Of a DNA stretch of 64,000 bases, positions 1 through 8,707 are shown piece by piece (position 1 is the first letter of the stretch; every line of letters starts with the position of its first letter). A program made the position numbers and the translations under genes. The notes beneath the pieces were generated by a model, which was given only the letters and a program-made list of their open reading frames with translations, searched no databases and had not been told where the DNA came from. Origin of the DNA: JBAYIE01 sp965279165 (lineage in GTDB: Bacteria; Bacteroidota; Bacteroidia; UKL13-3); assembly GCA_965279165.1 (NCBI GenBank), contig OZ257140.1, forward strand, positions 1,116,001 to 1,180,000, read 5' to 3'.

Positions 1-268
1 GCGCCCTTTGCGAAAAATCTCCCGAAATTCCTCGCAACGCGACCTTATTTACTCATTTACTCTAATAACCGGATGTGTTCGACAAGCTCACACACCTTCA
101 TTCCCTTTGTGCACCTGTCTATTCTGTAACAAAACTTTGCGTCACCTGCGTATAAAACCTTGTGCTCTTTGCGGTTATATAACTCCCGACACAAATAGAG
201 ACGTGAACATAATTACTCATTTACTCACTTACACATTTACTCATTTCTCCAATCATTCATTCATCACT
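1..268. repeat. Repeat-rich intergenic edge, no gene seen
   Basis: I see no gene here, only low-complexity intergenic sequence. Two arrays with an 8-bp step (TTTACTCA-like) lie near 45-66 and 211-247. The word TTCGACAAGCTCA near 78 returns as its reverse complement GAGCTTGTCGAA near 10494. GCGAAAAATCTCC near 10 returns near 5279. The long open frame crossing this edge is antisense to the GlmU-like gene and looks spurious. Confidence 0.6.
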
Positions 269-1474
269 TCATTCAACATCCTTCCCCACCCTCTCCCAAT
301 ATCGGTATTGTTCGGATTGTTTAAATACTTCTTCGATGATGGCGCGGTCGATTTCTGTGAATACAACGTTGCGGCGGGCACACATGGCATCGGCTACCTG
401 GTACATTTTTTTAAGTTGAAAAGTTTCGAATCCCTGTGCACCTCCCCATGCAAAAGAGGGCACAAAATTTCTTGGAAATCCGGAGCCAAAAATATTGGCT
501 GCAACACCTACTACGGTTCCTGTATTAAACATGGTATTGATGCCACATTTGGAATGGTCGCCCATCATAAGACCGCAAAAGGTGAGTCCGGTTTTATCAA
601 ATTTACGTGTGCGATAATTCCATAACTTTACTTCTTCATACGTATTCTTCAAGTTCGAATTATTGGTGTCGGCACCTAGGTTACACCATTCGCCAATGAC
701 TGCATTTCCTAAAAATCCATCGTGGCCTTTGTTTGTGTAAGAAAAGAATACCACATTATTAACTTCGCCACCCACTTTGCAATGCGGACCAACCGTAGTA
801 GGACCATAAATTTTGGCATCCATTTTTAATCCGCCATGTTCACACAATGCAAATGGTCCGCGCACTTTACAACCTTCCATTACTTCGGCATCCTTACCAA
901 TGTATATGGGCCCATCGGTAGCATTTAATATCGAAAATTCGACTTTTGCTCCGGGTTCGATAAAAATTCTTTCCGGAAACAACGTACGGTTGGTGCTCGA
1001 AAGTGGTTCACTGGTTCTTCCATTGGTAAGCAAGTCAAAATCATCCTGAATTGCTTTTCCGTTCTTCGAAAAAATATCGTAGGTAAACCGAAGATGGATA
1101 AATTCTACTTGGGTGGCAATTGCATTCGCCAGTTTCGAAAGTTCAAAATTTTCAGCACCAGTTTTATCTAACCTAGCAGCAAGGATAGTTTTACCTGCAA
1201 CCAAAGTTTCACCGGATTTAAGATTTTGAATTGCATTAACCAATTCGGCTGTTGGGCAAACAGCACCATTGATAAATATATTATCCGCGCTGATTTGTAA
1301 AGGAAATTTAGCTTGAAGATAATCTTGTGTTTTAAAAGAAACGGTTGCCGACAAATGCTTTTCCCATTTCTCGGCGATGGTTAAAATACCGATTCGGATG
1401 CCAGCAACCGGACGGGTAAAAGTGAAAGGCAATAGATTTTCCCTTTCTTCTCCATCGAACAAAATGTAATTCAT
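269..1474 (-). CDS. GlmU-family sugar nucleotidyltransferase-like protein
   Basis: This is a 401-residue protein of the Bacteroidota GlmU-like family, a putative sugar-phosphate nucleotidyltransferase. The N-terminus has FDGEERENLLPFTFTRP followed by IRIG, a diverged counterpart of the nucleotide-binding loop. From about residue 190 there is a left-handed beta-helix of hexapeptide repeats (GPIYIGKDAEVMEG, GPTTVGPHCKVGGEV, GNAVIGEWCNLGADT), as in acyl- and nucleotidyl-transferases. It is probably cytosolic and may act in cell-wall or surface-sugar precursor synthesis. The substrate cannot be read from sequence, and it should not be called the canonical bifunctional GlmU. The ATG at 1474 follows the rpmE2 terminator, so it is probably transcribed from its own promoter. 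Confidence 0.8.
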   Translation of the reverse strand: MNYILFDGEERENLLPFTFTRPVAGIRIGILTIAEKWEKHLSATVSFKTQDYLQAKFPLQISADNIFINGAVCPTAELVNAIQNLKSGETLVAGKTILAARLDKTGAENFELSKLANAIATQVEFIHLRFTYDIFSKNGKAIQDDFDLLTNGRTSEPLSSTNRTLFPERIFIEPGAKVEFSILNATDGPIYIGKDAEVMEGCKVRGPFALCEHGGLKMDAKIYGPTTVGPHCKVGGEVNNVVFFSYTNKGHDGFLGNAVIGEWCNLGADTNNSNLKNTYEEVKLWNYRTRKFDKTGLTFCGLMMGDHSKCGINTMFNTGTVVGVAANIFGSGFPRNFVPSFAWGGAQGFETFQLKKMYQVADAMCARRNVVFTEIDRAIIEEVFKQSEQYRYWERVGKDVE

Positions 1475-1485
1475 ACTGCGAGTAT

Positions 1486-1517
1486 AATAAAAAAGCCCTC
1501 CAATTGCTTGAAGAGCT
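1486..1517 (-). terminator. Rho-independent terminator of rpmE2
   Basis: Read on the minus strand, AGCTCTTC (1517-1510) and GGAGGGCT (1501-1494) form an 8-bp stem with two G-U pairs around an 8-nt loop, followed by a run of six T. It sits just past the L31 stop codon and before the GlmU-like start. Confidence 0.75.
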
Positions 1518-1540
1518 CTCTTATTTCTATGAAAAAACTA

Positions 1541-1792
1541 CTACTTTTTCTTTGAATAACGCTTATTGAACTTGTCAATACGTCCGGCAGTATCCACAAA
1601 CATATGCTGACCCGTGAAAAACGGATGCGATTTGTGAGATATCTCTAATTTGAAAAGAGGGTATTCGTTACCGTCTTCCCATTTGGTTGTTTCCTTTGTA
1701 TCTACAGCAGAGCGTGTGATAAAGGTATAATCATTCGACATGTCTTTAAACACGACTAATCTGTAATTTTTTGGATGTATATCAGCTTTCAT
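1541..1792 (-). CDS. rpmE2: 50S ribosomal protein L31 type B
   Basis: This 83-residue protein matches type B ribosomal protein L31 of the large subunit: MKADIHPKNYRLVVF at the start, EISHKSHPFFTGQ in the middle, and a basic tail ending KRYSKKK. It has no cysteine, so it is the zinc-independent (C-minus) form. An in-frame TTG lies upstream at 1801, but the ATG at 1792 gives the usual family start and lies about 20 nt downstream of the predicted transcription start. It has a near-consensus promoter and its own terminator, so it is probably a single-gene transcript. Confidence 0.95.
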   Translation of the reverse strand: MKADIHPKNYRLVVFKDMSNDYTFITRSAVDTKETTKWEDGNEYPLFKLEISHKSHPFFTGQHMFVDTAGRIDKFNKRYSKKK

Positions 1793-1818
1793 AAGTACCA
1801 ATATTTTTTACTGGGCTG

Positions 1819-1847
1819 CAAATATACGGAGAATTCCCTTTCCACAA
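1819..1847 (-). promoter_or_regulatory. Promoter of rpmE2
   Basis: On the minus strand, TTG (1847-1845), an 18-bp spacer and TATATTTG (1826-1819) followed by C match the Bacteroidota primary sigma consensus. Transcription should begin near 1812 and leave a leader of about 20 nt before the ATG at 1792. Confidence 0.8.
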
Positions 1848-1890
1848 AATATTTGAGAGAAAAAAATTATTTCAATTAAACTCCTGCCAT

Positions 1891-1924
1891 TGTTGGGCTT
1901 ACCGATTGTATTCGATACTTTTGA
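1891..1924 (+). promoter_or_regulatory. Promoter of the phosphoribosyltransferase gene
   Basis: TTG (1894-1896; another at 1891), a 20-bp spacer and TACTTTTG (1917-1924) fit the Bacteroidota consensus. Transcription should start near 1931, so initiation at the ATG at 1934 would be almost leaderless. The next ATGs, at 1943 and 1958, are alternatives. Confidence 0.75.
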
Positions 1925-1933
1925 TAGACTATT

Positions 1934-2446
1934 ATGACAATTATGGCAGACACAAAAATGCAGATTTTGAACGATTTGGAGGTCACAAAAATGATTAAAC
2001 GACTTGCTTTTCAGGTATATGAGCGCAATTTCGACGAAAAGGAATTGGTAATTGCCGGCATAAATGGACAAGGTATGGCAATTGCACGCCTTTTGATTGC
2101 CGAATTAAATAGTATCAGTAAAATTAAAATTCATGAACTTGAAATTGAACTTGCCAAAGAAAATCCGGGCAAGGACAATATAAAACTGAGCAAATCGGTG
2201 GTTCTCGAAAATAAATGTGTAGTGGTGGTGGATGACGTATTAAACACAGCCAGAACCTTTGTGTATGCATTGTTGCCTTTTATTGGAACCAAAACCAAAA
2301 AAATACAAACACTGGTATTGGTTGACCGAAACCACCGTTCGTTCCCAATAAGTGCAGATTATATCGGACTTTCTCTATCCACCACCTTACAAGAACATGT
2401 TGAGGTAACGATGGTTAAGAATAAAGTGAGTGTTTATTTACGATAA
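1934..2446 (+). CDS. PyrR-like phosphoribosyltransferase
   Basis: This is a 170-residue type I phosphoribosyltransferase-fold protein (167 residues if it starts at 1943). The PRPP-binding loop is CVVVVDDVLNTARTF near residues 97-111, preceded by VIAGINGQGMAIARLL. The usual loop in PyrR and its relatives is DDVLxTGxT; here alanine replaces the glycine. Proteins of this size and form in Bacteroidota are generally called PyrR-like, implying uracil or xanthine-type phosphoribosyl transfer or regulation, but the substrate is not evident. It is cytosolic. The following secreted-protein gene begins 16 bp downstream without a visible promoter, so the two may be co-transcribed. Confidence 0.8.
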   Translation: MTIMADTKMQILNDLEVTKMIKRLAFQVYERNFDEKELVIAGINGQGMAIARLLIAELNSISKIKIHELEIELAKENPGKDNIKLSKSVVLENKCVVVVDDVLNTARTFVYALLPFIGTKTKKIQTLVLVDRNHRSFPISADYIGLSLSTTLQEHVEVTMVKNKVSVYLR

Positions 2447-2462
2447 ATTATACATCTAAAAC

Positions 2463-5210
2463 ATGCAATTAACCCATTCTAAAATTTATCTGTTTGTTGT
2501 TGCATTGGCATTTGTTGCGACATCTATTGCTTTGCAGCCTCCTTTTTTTAATTCCAACAAGCAAGGTAATGGAGAAGGAATGGAAGAAGATATTAGCGGA
2601 AGAATTTCGTGGATGCAAAAAATGCTGGGCAATCCTTATACCAATGAAGCGCCTTTCGGAATGCGAAACAAGGAACTTGCTTTTGCAGCAACCTTACCTC
2701 TTTCGAAAGAAAATTTATCGAAAGCGGATTATGGAATTTGGGTGCAACGCGGTCCGGGTAATGTAGGTGGCAGAACACGCGCTATAGGTATCGATAAAAC
2801 AAATGAAAATATTCTGATTGCAGGCGCATCCTCCGGAGGCATGTGGCGTAGTATGGATAGAGGAATTAGTTGGCAACGTATGTCGGCCGATACCGATTAT
2901 ATACCTGCAACCTGTATTGCCCAAGATCCTCGTCCCGGTAAAACCAATAATTGGTATGTTGGTACAGGAGAATTGTATGGTTCGGCATTACCGGGTGGTT
3001 ATATTTATGGATATGGCATTCGCAAATCCTCGGATGGTGGCGTTACCTGGCAACGCATGACCAATACATTTTCGCCCAATCCTGTTTTTGATAACTCGTT
3101 TGATTTTGTACACAGAATTGTGGTGAATCCTGCAATTGATTCGTTAGATGTTGTTTTTGCTGCAACTTTTGATGGCATTTACCGAAGCAATGATGGAGGA
3201 AAAACCTGGAACAGAAGAAGAGGTGGCAATACAGGTGGATCGAGCTACTGGACCGATGTTGCGATAACCAAAACAGGGGTAATTTATGCCGCTCTTTCCA
3301 ATGGCGGACACGGAGGCGTATGGAGAAGCATCAATAATGGACTTACCTGGACCAATATTACACCTCCCTTTTATACCATCAATACCGAACGAATTGTGAT
3401 GTGTATGGCACCATCCGACGAAAATCAAATTTACTTTACAGCATATACTCCCGGTTCAGGTAAGCAATGTTTTAATTTTAACGGTACCGAAGAATGGAAT
3501 AGTTTATGGAAATATACTTATAAAGAAGGCGATGGAACCGGTAATGGCGGAACATGGGAAGACAGAAGTGTAAACATACCTTTTGGATTTGCAGGCGATT
3601 TCGGACAATTTATTACCCAAAGAGGTTATAGTATTCATATCGATGTGAAACCGGATAATCCGGATGTGGTATTTTTAGGTGGAACGAATTTATACCGTTC
3701 AACCGATGGTTTTAAAACGAGTACAAAAACCGTTCAGGTTGGTGGGTACGATAAAGGAACCGTTCGGCCCGATTACCAAATGTATCCAAACCACCATCCC
3801 GATCAGCATGGCGTGATATTCTTTCCTTCTCATCCCAATCAGGCTCTTTCTGTGGATGATGGCGGTATTCAATATACCGAAAATTGTGTAGAAGAAAATT
3901 TACAATGGACCTCCCTTAACAATGGTTATGTAACCACACAATTTTATACGGTAGCAATCGACCATACCACCACCAGTTCGGTTTTGATGGGCGGGTTGCA
4001 AGACAACGGAACACAATTAACAACCGATGGAGATTATACCAAACCATGGACAATGCCTTATAGTTCTGATGGTTCGTTTTGTTTTGTTGGTGCGGGAGCA
4101 ACTGAATATTATGTTTCGATACAAGAAGGCAGGGTGTATCGCATAAAATTAGATGCACAAAATAAGTTAAGTCAAATGGCACGTTTGGATAGAAAAGGTT
4201 TGAACAGAAGCAAATACCAATTTATCAATCCATTTACCGTTGACCGAAACGAGTGGAAACGAATTTATATTCCAAATGGAAATGCCTTGTGGAGAAACAA
4301 TGATGTGTCGGTAATACCTATGCACCCAACCATTGACAGCAATGCCGTAACTACCGGATGGGAAGAATTAACGAATGCAAGATTGCCGGATTCGACGGAT
4401 GAAATAACTGCAATAACCAGTTCCTTATCACATCCGGATGTAATTTATTATGGTAGCATGAGGGGAAAATTATTTCGAATAAAAGGAGCTTCTGTTGGTG
4501 ATCCTATGGTAGAAAATATTACCGGTATTAATTTCCCAACCGGATATATCAATTGTATTGCAACCCATCCAACCGATACCAACAAATTGTATTGTGTATT
4601 TTCGAACTACGGTATTTTAAGTGTATTCTATTCGGATAATGGAGGAACATCTTGGAATGCCATTTCGGGAAATTTAGAGCAAAATATAAATGGTAGTGGC
4701 AACGGTCCATCGTGCAGGTGGTTTACGGTTGTTCCTTTGGCTGATAGCACCTTGTATTTTGTTGGCACCAGCACAGGTTTGTTTGCTACGAGCAATATTA
4801 ATGGCATGAATACGGTTTGGAGCAGACAAGGTCCAAATAGCATTGGCTTAAATGTGGTTACGATGATGGATTATAGAAGCACCGATAATATGTTGGCAGT
4901 ATCTACTTATGGTGCCGGAGCATTTACTGCAATTGTTTCTTCCAAAAATAGAACATCGGTAACCGATAAAAACAAAGAAATTTCTGTAAAAATTTACCCT
5001 AATCCGGCAACCGATTTTATCCATATTGAATTACCAAACAATATGACTTTATACTCGTATGATATATATAATTTAAAAGGACAATTGGTTTCAAGTAAAC
5101 AACACGAATTATCGCAAACTATTTCTATTCAAGAATTAAAACGTGGAATTTATATTCTCAGGTTATTTATCGGAGATGCGGTTGTTACAAAGAAGATTTG
5201 TATTAAATGA
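2463..5210 (+). CDS. Secreted sortilin-like beta-propeller protein, T9SS type A cargo
   Basis: This is a 915-residue exported protein. Residues 1-24 form a signal peptide. The body has many BNR/sortilin-like motifs of the form S.DGG..W (SSDGGVTWQRM, SNDGGKTWNRR, SDNGGTSWNAI), which build a multi-bladed propeller. Residues about 840-915 are a T9SS type A sorting domain: KIYPNPATDFIHIELP, then YDIYNLKGQLV, ending in a short basic stretch. Such proteins are exported by Sec, cross the outer membrane through T9SS and are anchored or released at the surface. The ligand or enzymatic role is unknown. The 860-residue protein at 60326-62908 has the same architecture and shares the GGLQDNG motif. Confidence 0.85.
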   Translation: MQLTHSKIYLFVVALAFVATSIALQPPFFNSNKQGNGEGMEEDISGRISWMQKMLGNPYTNEAPFGMRNKELAFAATLPLSKENLSKADYGIWVQRGPGNVGGRTRAIGIDKTNENILIAGASSGGMWRSMDRGISWQRMSADTDYIPATCIAQDPRPGKTNNWYVGTGELYGSALPGGYIYGYGIRKSSDGGVTWQRMTNTFSPNPVFDNSFDFVHRIVVNPAIDSLDVVFAATFDGIYRSNDGGKTWNRRRGGNTGGSSYWTDVAITKTGVIYAALSNGGHGGVWRSINNGLTWTNITPPFYTINTERIVMCMAPSDENQIYFTAYTPGSGKQCFNFNGTEEWNSLWKYTYKEGDGTGNGGTWEDRSVNIPFGFAGDFGQFITQRGYSIHIDVKPDNPDVVFLGGTNLYRSTDGFKTSTKTVQVGGYDKGTVRPDYQMYPNHHPDQHGVIFFPSHPNQALSVDDGGIQYTENCVEENLQWTSLNNGYVTTQFYTVAIDHTTTSSVLMGGLQDNGTQLTTDGDYTKPWTMPYSSDGSFCFVGAGATEYYVSIQEGRVYRIKLDAQNKLSQMARLDRKGLNRSKYQFINPFTVDRNEWKRIYIPNGNALWRNNDVSVIPMHPTIDSNAVTTGWEELTNARLPDSTDEITAITSSLSHPDVIYYGSMRGKLFRIKGASVGDPMVENITGINFPTGYINCIATHPTDTNKLYCVFSNYGILSVFYSDNGGTSWNAISGNLEQNINGSGNGPSCRWFTVVPLADSTLYFVGTSTGLFATSNINGMNTVWSRQGPNSIGLNVVTMMDYRSTDNMLAVSTYGAGAFTAIVSSKNRTSVTDKNKEISVKIYPNPATDFIHIELPNNMTLYSYDIYNLKGQLVSSKQHELSQTISIQELKRGIYILRLFIGDAVVTKKICIK

Positions 5211-5512
5211 GGAGGTTGGAATTAGTGCATAGTGCGTGGTGTTTAGTGCTTAGCATTGTTATAATCTTCGTGCGATGTGCGAAAAATCTCCGCGCCATTT
5301 GCGGTTAAAAATTTGTGTAATCAGTGAAATCAGTGGCTAAAATGTGGTTAGTGATAAGGGATCAGGGGATAGTGGTCTTTATTTTGGCTTTATGCCAACT
5401 AAAGTTAATTTACACAACTTTGCGTTCCCTTTGCGTAATCCATGGCGGACTTTGCGGTTTTAAATAAAACTTTCTGTGTATTCTGTTGCCAAAAAAGAGT
5501 GCTTATTGAGAA
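5211..5512. repeat. Intergenic repeats between the sortilin-like gene and hutU
   Basis: There is no gene. A heptamer array (TAGTGCA, TAGTGCG, TGGTGTT, TAGTGCT, TAGCATT) runs 5223-5257 and a weaker one follows near 5347. Around 5385-5445 lies an inverted copy of the element seen three times at 57951-58337, containing TTTGGCTTTATGCCAA and CAACTTTGCGTTCCC. Convergent genes end on both sides, but I see no clear terminator hairpin. Confidence 0.65.
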
Positions 5513-7198
5513 TTAGGTTGATGCGGCATTAGCCGGTTTATCTTTCAACCTTTCTTTGATATCTAATCTGTGTTTGCGAGCCGTATCGATGGCGATATCG
5601 TAACCTGCATCGGCATGTCGGATTACGCCCATTGCAGGATCATTATGCAAAACTCTTTTTAGTCTTCTTGCGGCATCTTCTGTTCCATCCGCTAAAATTA
5701 CCATGCCGGCATGAATCGAATATCCCATTCCTACGCCTCCACCATGGTGCACGGAAACCCAACTTGCGCCTCCTGCAGTATTGATTAAGGCATTTAGAAT
5801 TGGCCAATCGGCAACGGCATCACTCCCATCTTTCATGGCTTCTGTTTCGCGATTTGGCGAAGCAACGGAGCCGGTGTCGAGGTGGTCGCGACCGATTACA
5901 ATTGGTCCTTTTACCTTTCCTGTTCTTACCAATTCATTAAATGCCAACGCTGCCTTTTCACGGTCGCCCTGGCCTATCCAACAAATGCGTGCAGGCAATC
6001 CCTGAAATGCAATTCTTTCACTTGCCATATCCAGCCAGCGATGCAAACTTTCGTTTTCAGGGAATAATTCCTTCATCACTTTATCGGTTACATGGATATC
6101 ATTTGGATCGCCACTTAAAGCTACCCAACGAAATGGTCCTTTACCTTCACAAAATAACGGACGGATATAAGCCGGAACAAATCCGGGAAAATCAAATGCA
6201 TTCATCACACCACGTTGGTCCTTAGCTTGTCCGCGTAAGTTATTGCCATAATCAAAAGTAATCGCGCCTCTTTTTTGCAATTCGAGCATTTGTTTTACAT
6301 GATGTGCCATGGTATCCAACGACAATCCGATATACTTTTCGGGTTCTGTTTTGCGCATGCGATCCGAAACTTCTTCTGCTAAACCTTCGGGATAATAGCC
6401 ATTTAACGGGTCGTGAGCCGATGTTTGATCAGTCAATAAATCGGGAGTGATATTTCTATCGATTAGCCTTTGCAATAAATCAACCACATTGCACAAAACG
6501 CCAATCGATACCCGTTTGCCTTCTGCCTTTGCTTTTAGCGCCATATCTATTGCCTGGTCGATATCGCGACTCATCATGTCGAGGTACCTAGTTTCGATAC
6601 GTTTTTTAATTCTCCATTCGACCATTTCGGCAGCAAGGCAAACGCCATCGCACATAGTTACAGCAAGTGGTTGCGCTCCACCCATCCCTCCTAAACCGGC
6701 AGTAACCGTTAATGTACCTTTTAACGAACCACCAAAATGTTGGCGTGCAGCTTCGGCAAAAGTTTCATACGTACCTTGTACAATTCCTTGAGAGCCTATA
6801 TAAATCCAACTACCTGCAGTCATTTGACCATACATCATTAAACCTTTTTTATCGAGTTCATGAAAGGTTTCCCAATTAGCCCATTTAGGAACCAGCATCG
6901 AATTTGATATGATAACCCGAGGAGCATCTTTATGGGTTGGCAAAATTCCAACCGGCTTACCACTTTGAATTAGTAAGGTTTCATCCTCTTCCAAATCCTG
7001 TAAAGCCTTTACGATTAAATCAAAGCTTTCCCAATTACGTGCAGCTTTTCCTATGCCACCATATACAACCAAATCTTCCGGTTTTTCTGCTACTTCAGGA
7101 TCCAGGTTATTATACAACATACGCAATGCTGCTTCCTGCACCCAACCTTTGCAACTAAGTTTACTTCCATGTGCTGCGTGTAAATCGGCTCTCTTCAT
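5513..7198 (-). CDS. hutU: Urocanate hydratase
   Basis: Urocanase converts urocanate to imidazolone propionate using tightly bound NAD, the second step of histidine degradation. The 561 residues match the family length. Visible family motifs are YGGIGKAARNW near the start, the NAD-loop region TAGLGGMGGAQPLA, the catalytic-cysteine segment GLPARICWIGQGDR, and HHGGGVGMGYSIHAGM near the C-terminus. A TTG at 7234 would add 12 residues, but it lies upstream of the predicted -7 box (7221-7228). The ATG at 7198, giving MKRADLHAAHG, is therefore the better start. The other hut genes are not in this window, so hutU stands alone here. Confidence 0.96.
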   Translation of the reverse strand: MKRADLHAAHGSKLSCKGWVQEAALRMLYNNLDPEVAEKPEDLVVYGGIGKAARNWESFDLIVKALQDLEEDETLLIQSGKPVGILPTHKDAPRVIISNSMLVPKWANWETFHELDKKGLMMYGQMTAGSWIYIGSQGIVQGTYETFAEAARQHFGGSLKGTLTVTAGLGGMGGAQPLAVTMCDGVCLAAEMVEWRIKKRIETRYLDMMSRDIDQAIDMALKAKAEGKRVSIGVLCNVVDLLQRLIDRNITPDLLTDQTSAHDPLNGYYPEGLAEEVSDRMRKTEPEKYIGLSLDTMAHHVKQMLELQKRGAITFDYGNNLRGQAKDQRGVMNAFDFPGFVPAYIRPLFCEGKGPFRWVALSGDPNDIHVTDKVMKELFPENESLHRWLDMASERIAFQGLPARICWIGQGDREKAALAFNELVRTGKVKGPIVIGRDHLDTGSVASPNRETEAMKDGSDAVADWPILNALINTAGGASWVSVHHGGGVGMGYSIHAGMVILADGTEDAARRLKRVLHNDPAMGVIRHADAGYDIAIDTARKHRLDIKERLKDKPANAAST

Positions 7199-7220
7199 AA
7201 CTTTGTTTTTTAATCGACGG

Positions 7221-7228
7221 CAAAAATA
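7221..7228 (-). promoter_or_regulatory. -7 box upstream of hutU
   Basis: TATTTTTG followed by C on the minus strand matches TAnnTTTG(C). No convincing -33 TTG lies at the right distance. If used, transcription starts near 7214, which supports the hutU start at 7198 over the upstream TTG. Confidence 0.5.
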
Positions 7229-7245
7229 AGACAAACGGAGGATAA

Positions 7246-7439
<194 letters not shown>

Positions 7440-7525
7440 CAACTATTAACGATTAAGCCGGTTCATCCTAAAAACAGCCTTTCCAATATGGTTCGTTTTA
7501 ACTTTATTTGCAATAGTACTACTCC

Positions 7526-8707
7526 ATGAAAGATACAGACAGAATTCATGCAATATTTTTACATGCAACGGAAGGCATTGTGCAGGCGGATAGCTCCGGT
7601 GTTTTGATGATGGTTAATCCTAGTACCGAAAGAATGTTTGGTTATGAACCCGGAGAATTGGAAGGAAAAAAGGTCGAAGTTCTTATTCCAACCCGTTTTA
7701 CCAAACACCATGTAGAACACCGTAAGAATTTTCACGATTCGCCCCGTCCACGATCTATGGGGAAAGGGACAGACTTATATGGGGTTAGAAAAGACGGTTC
7801 CGAATTTCCGGTTGAAGTAAGTTTGAGTCCATATAAAACAGACGATAACCACTATGTAATTGCTTTTATTGTTGATATTACACAACGTAAATTTGCAGAA
7901 GATAAATTAAAAAACTACTCCATCGAACTTGAAAAACAAGTGCGTAACAGAACCTTAATTCTGGAAGAGGCTATTGGGGAGTTGGAAAAAACAAAAGAAG
8001 AATTAAACGCTGCACTTGACAAAGAACGAAATTTGAACGAATTAAAATCCAGATTCGTTTCAATGGCTTCGCATGAATTCAGGACACCGCTTGCCACCAT
8101 TTTATCGTCGTTAACCCTAGTTACCAAGTACGGTGATTTAAGCGACAAGGAAAAACAACAGAAACATATTCACCGGATTAAATCTTCAATAAATAACCTT
8201 ACAGATATTTTAAACGATTTTCTATCGGTTAGCAAACTTGAAGAGGGCAAGGTTGAATTTGTTCCAGAAGATATCCATGCGGAATCTTTTATTGGAGACA
8301 TTGTTGCACAAATGCAATTGCTGGTTAAGGAAAATCAACATATTATATATTGTCATACCGGAGATAATATAATTCGATTGGATAAGAAATCGCTTAAGAA
8401 TATTTTATTTAATTTACTTTCGAACGCAATCAAATTTAGCGAAGAAGGAAAGCAAATTGAGATTGAAACGTGTATGTCGGAAAAGGGGTTTGAAATAATT
8501 GTGAGAGATCATGGAATGGGAATATCCAAAGCCGATCAGAAGCATTTATTCGAGCGTTTTTTCAGGGGACAGAATGCCACCAATATACAAGGAACAGGTT
8601 TAGGGCTTAATATTGTGGCTAGGTATGTTGAGCAAATGAATGGAACCATTCAAATGACAAGCGAATTAAATAAAGGAACTACTTTCAAAATAATTTTTAC
8701 GACATGA
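7526..8707 (+). CDS. PAS-domain sensor histidine kinase
   Basis: This 393-residue kinase has no membrane segment, so it probably senses an intracellular cue. The order is a PAS domain (about 5-125, with VNPSTERMFGYEPGELEGK and a PAC end VAFIVDITQRK-like), a coiled coil (about 125-170), a HisKA domain with SMASHEFRTP and phospho-acceptor His183, and an HATPase domain with N box NILFNLLSNAIKFS, G1 DHGMGI, F box FERFFRG and G2 GTGLGLNI. Its stop overlaps the response regulator start by 4 bp (ATGA), so the two form one two-component system. The PAS ligand is unknown; no heme or flavin site can be assigned with confidence. Confidence 0.93.
   Translation: MKDTDRIHAIFLHATEGIVQADSSGVLMMVNPSTERMFGYEPGELEGKKVEVLIPTRFTKHHVEHRKNFHDSPRPRSMGKGTDLYGVRKDGSEFPVEVSLSPYKTDDNHYVIAFIVDITQRKFAEDKLKNYSIELEKQVRNRTLILEEAIGELEKTKEELNAALDKERNLNELKSRFVSMASHEFRTPLATILSSLTLVTKYGDLSDKEKQQKHIHRIKSSINNLTDILNDFLSVSKLEEGKVEFVPEDIHAESFIGDIVAQMQLLVKENQHIIYCHTGDNIIRLDKKSLKNILFNLLSNAIKFSEEGKQIEIETCMSEKGFEIIVRDHGMGISKADQKHLFERFFRGQNATNIQGTGLGLNIVARYVEQMNGTIQMTSELNKGTTFKIIFTT

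Noticed and set aside
8..625. Plus-strand frame of 205 codons at the left edge
   Set aside because: It is antisense to the well-supported GlmU-like gene over much of its length and its translation resembles no protein family.
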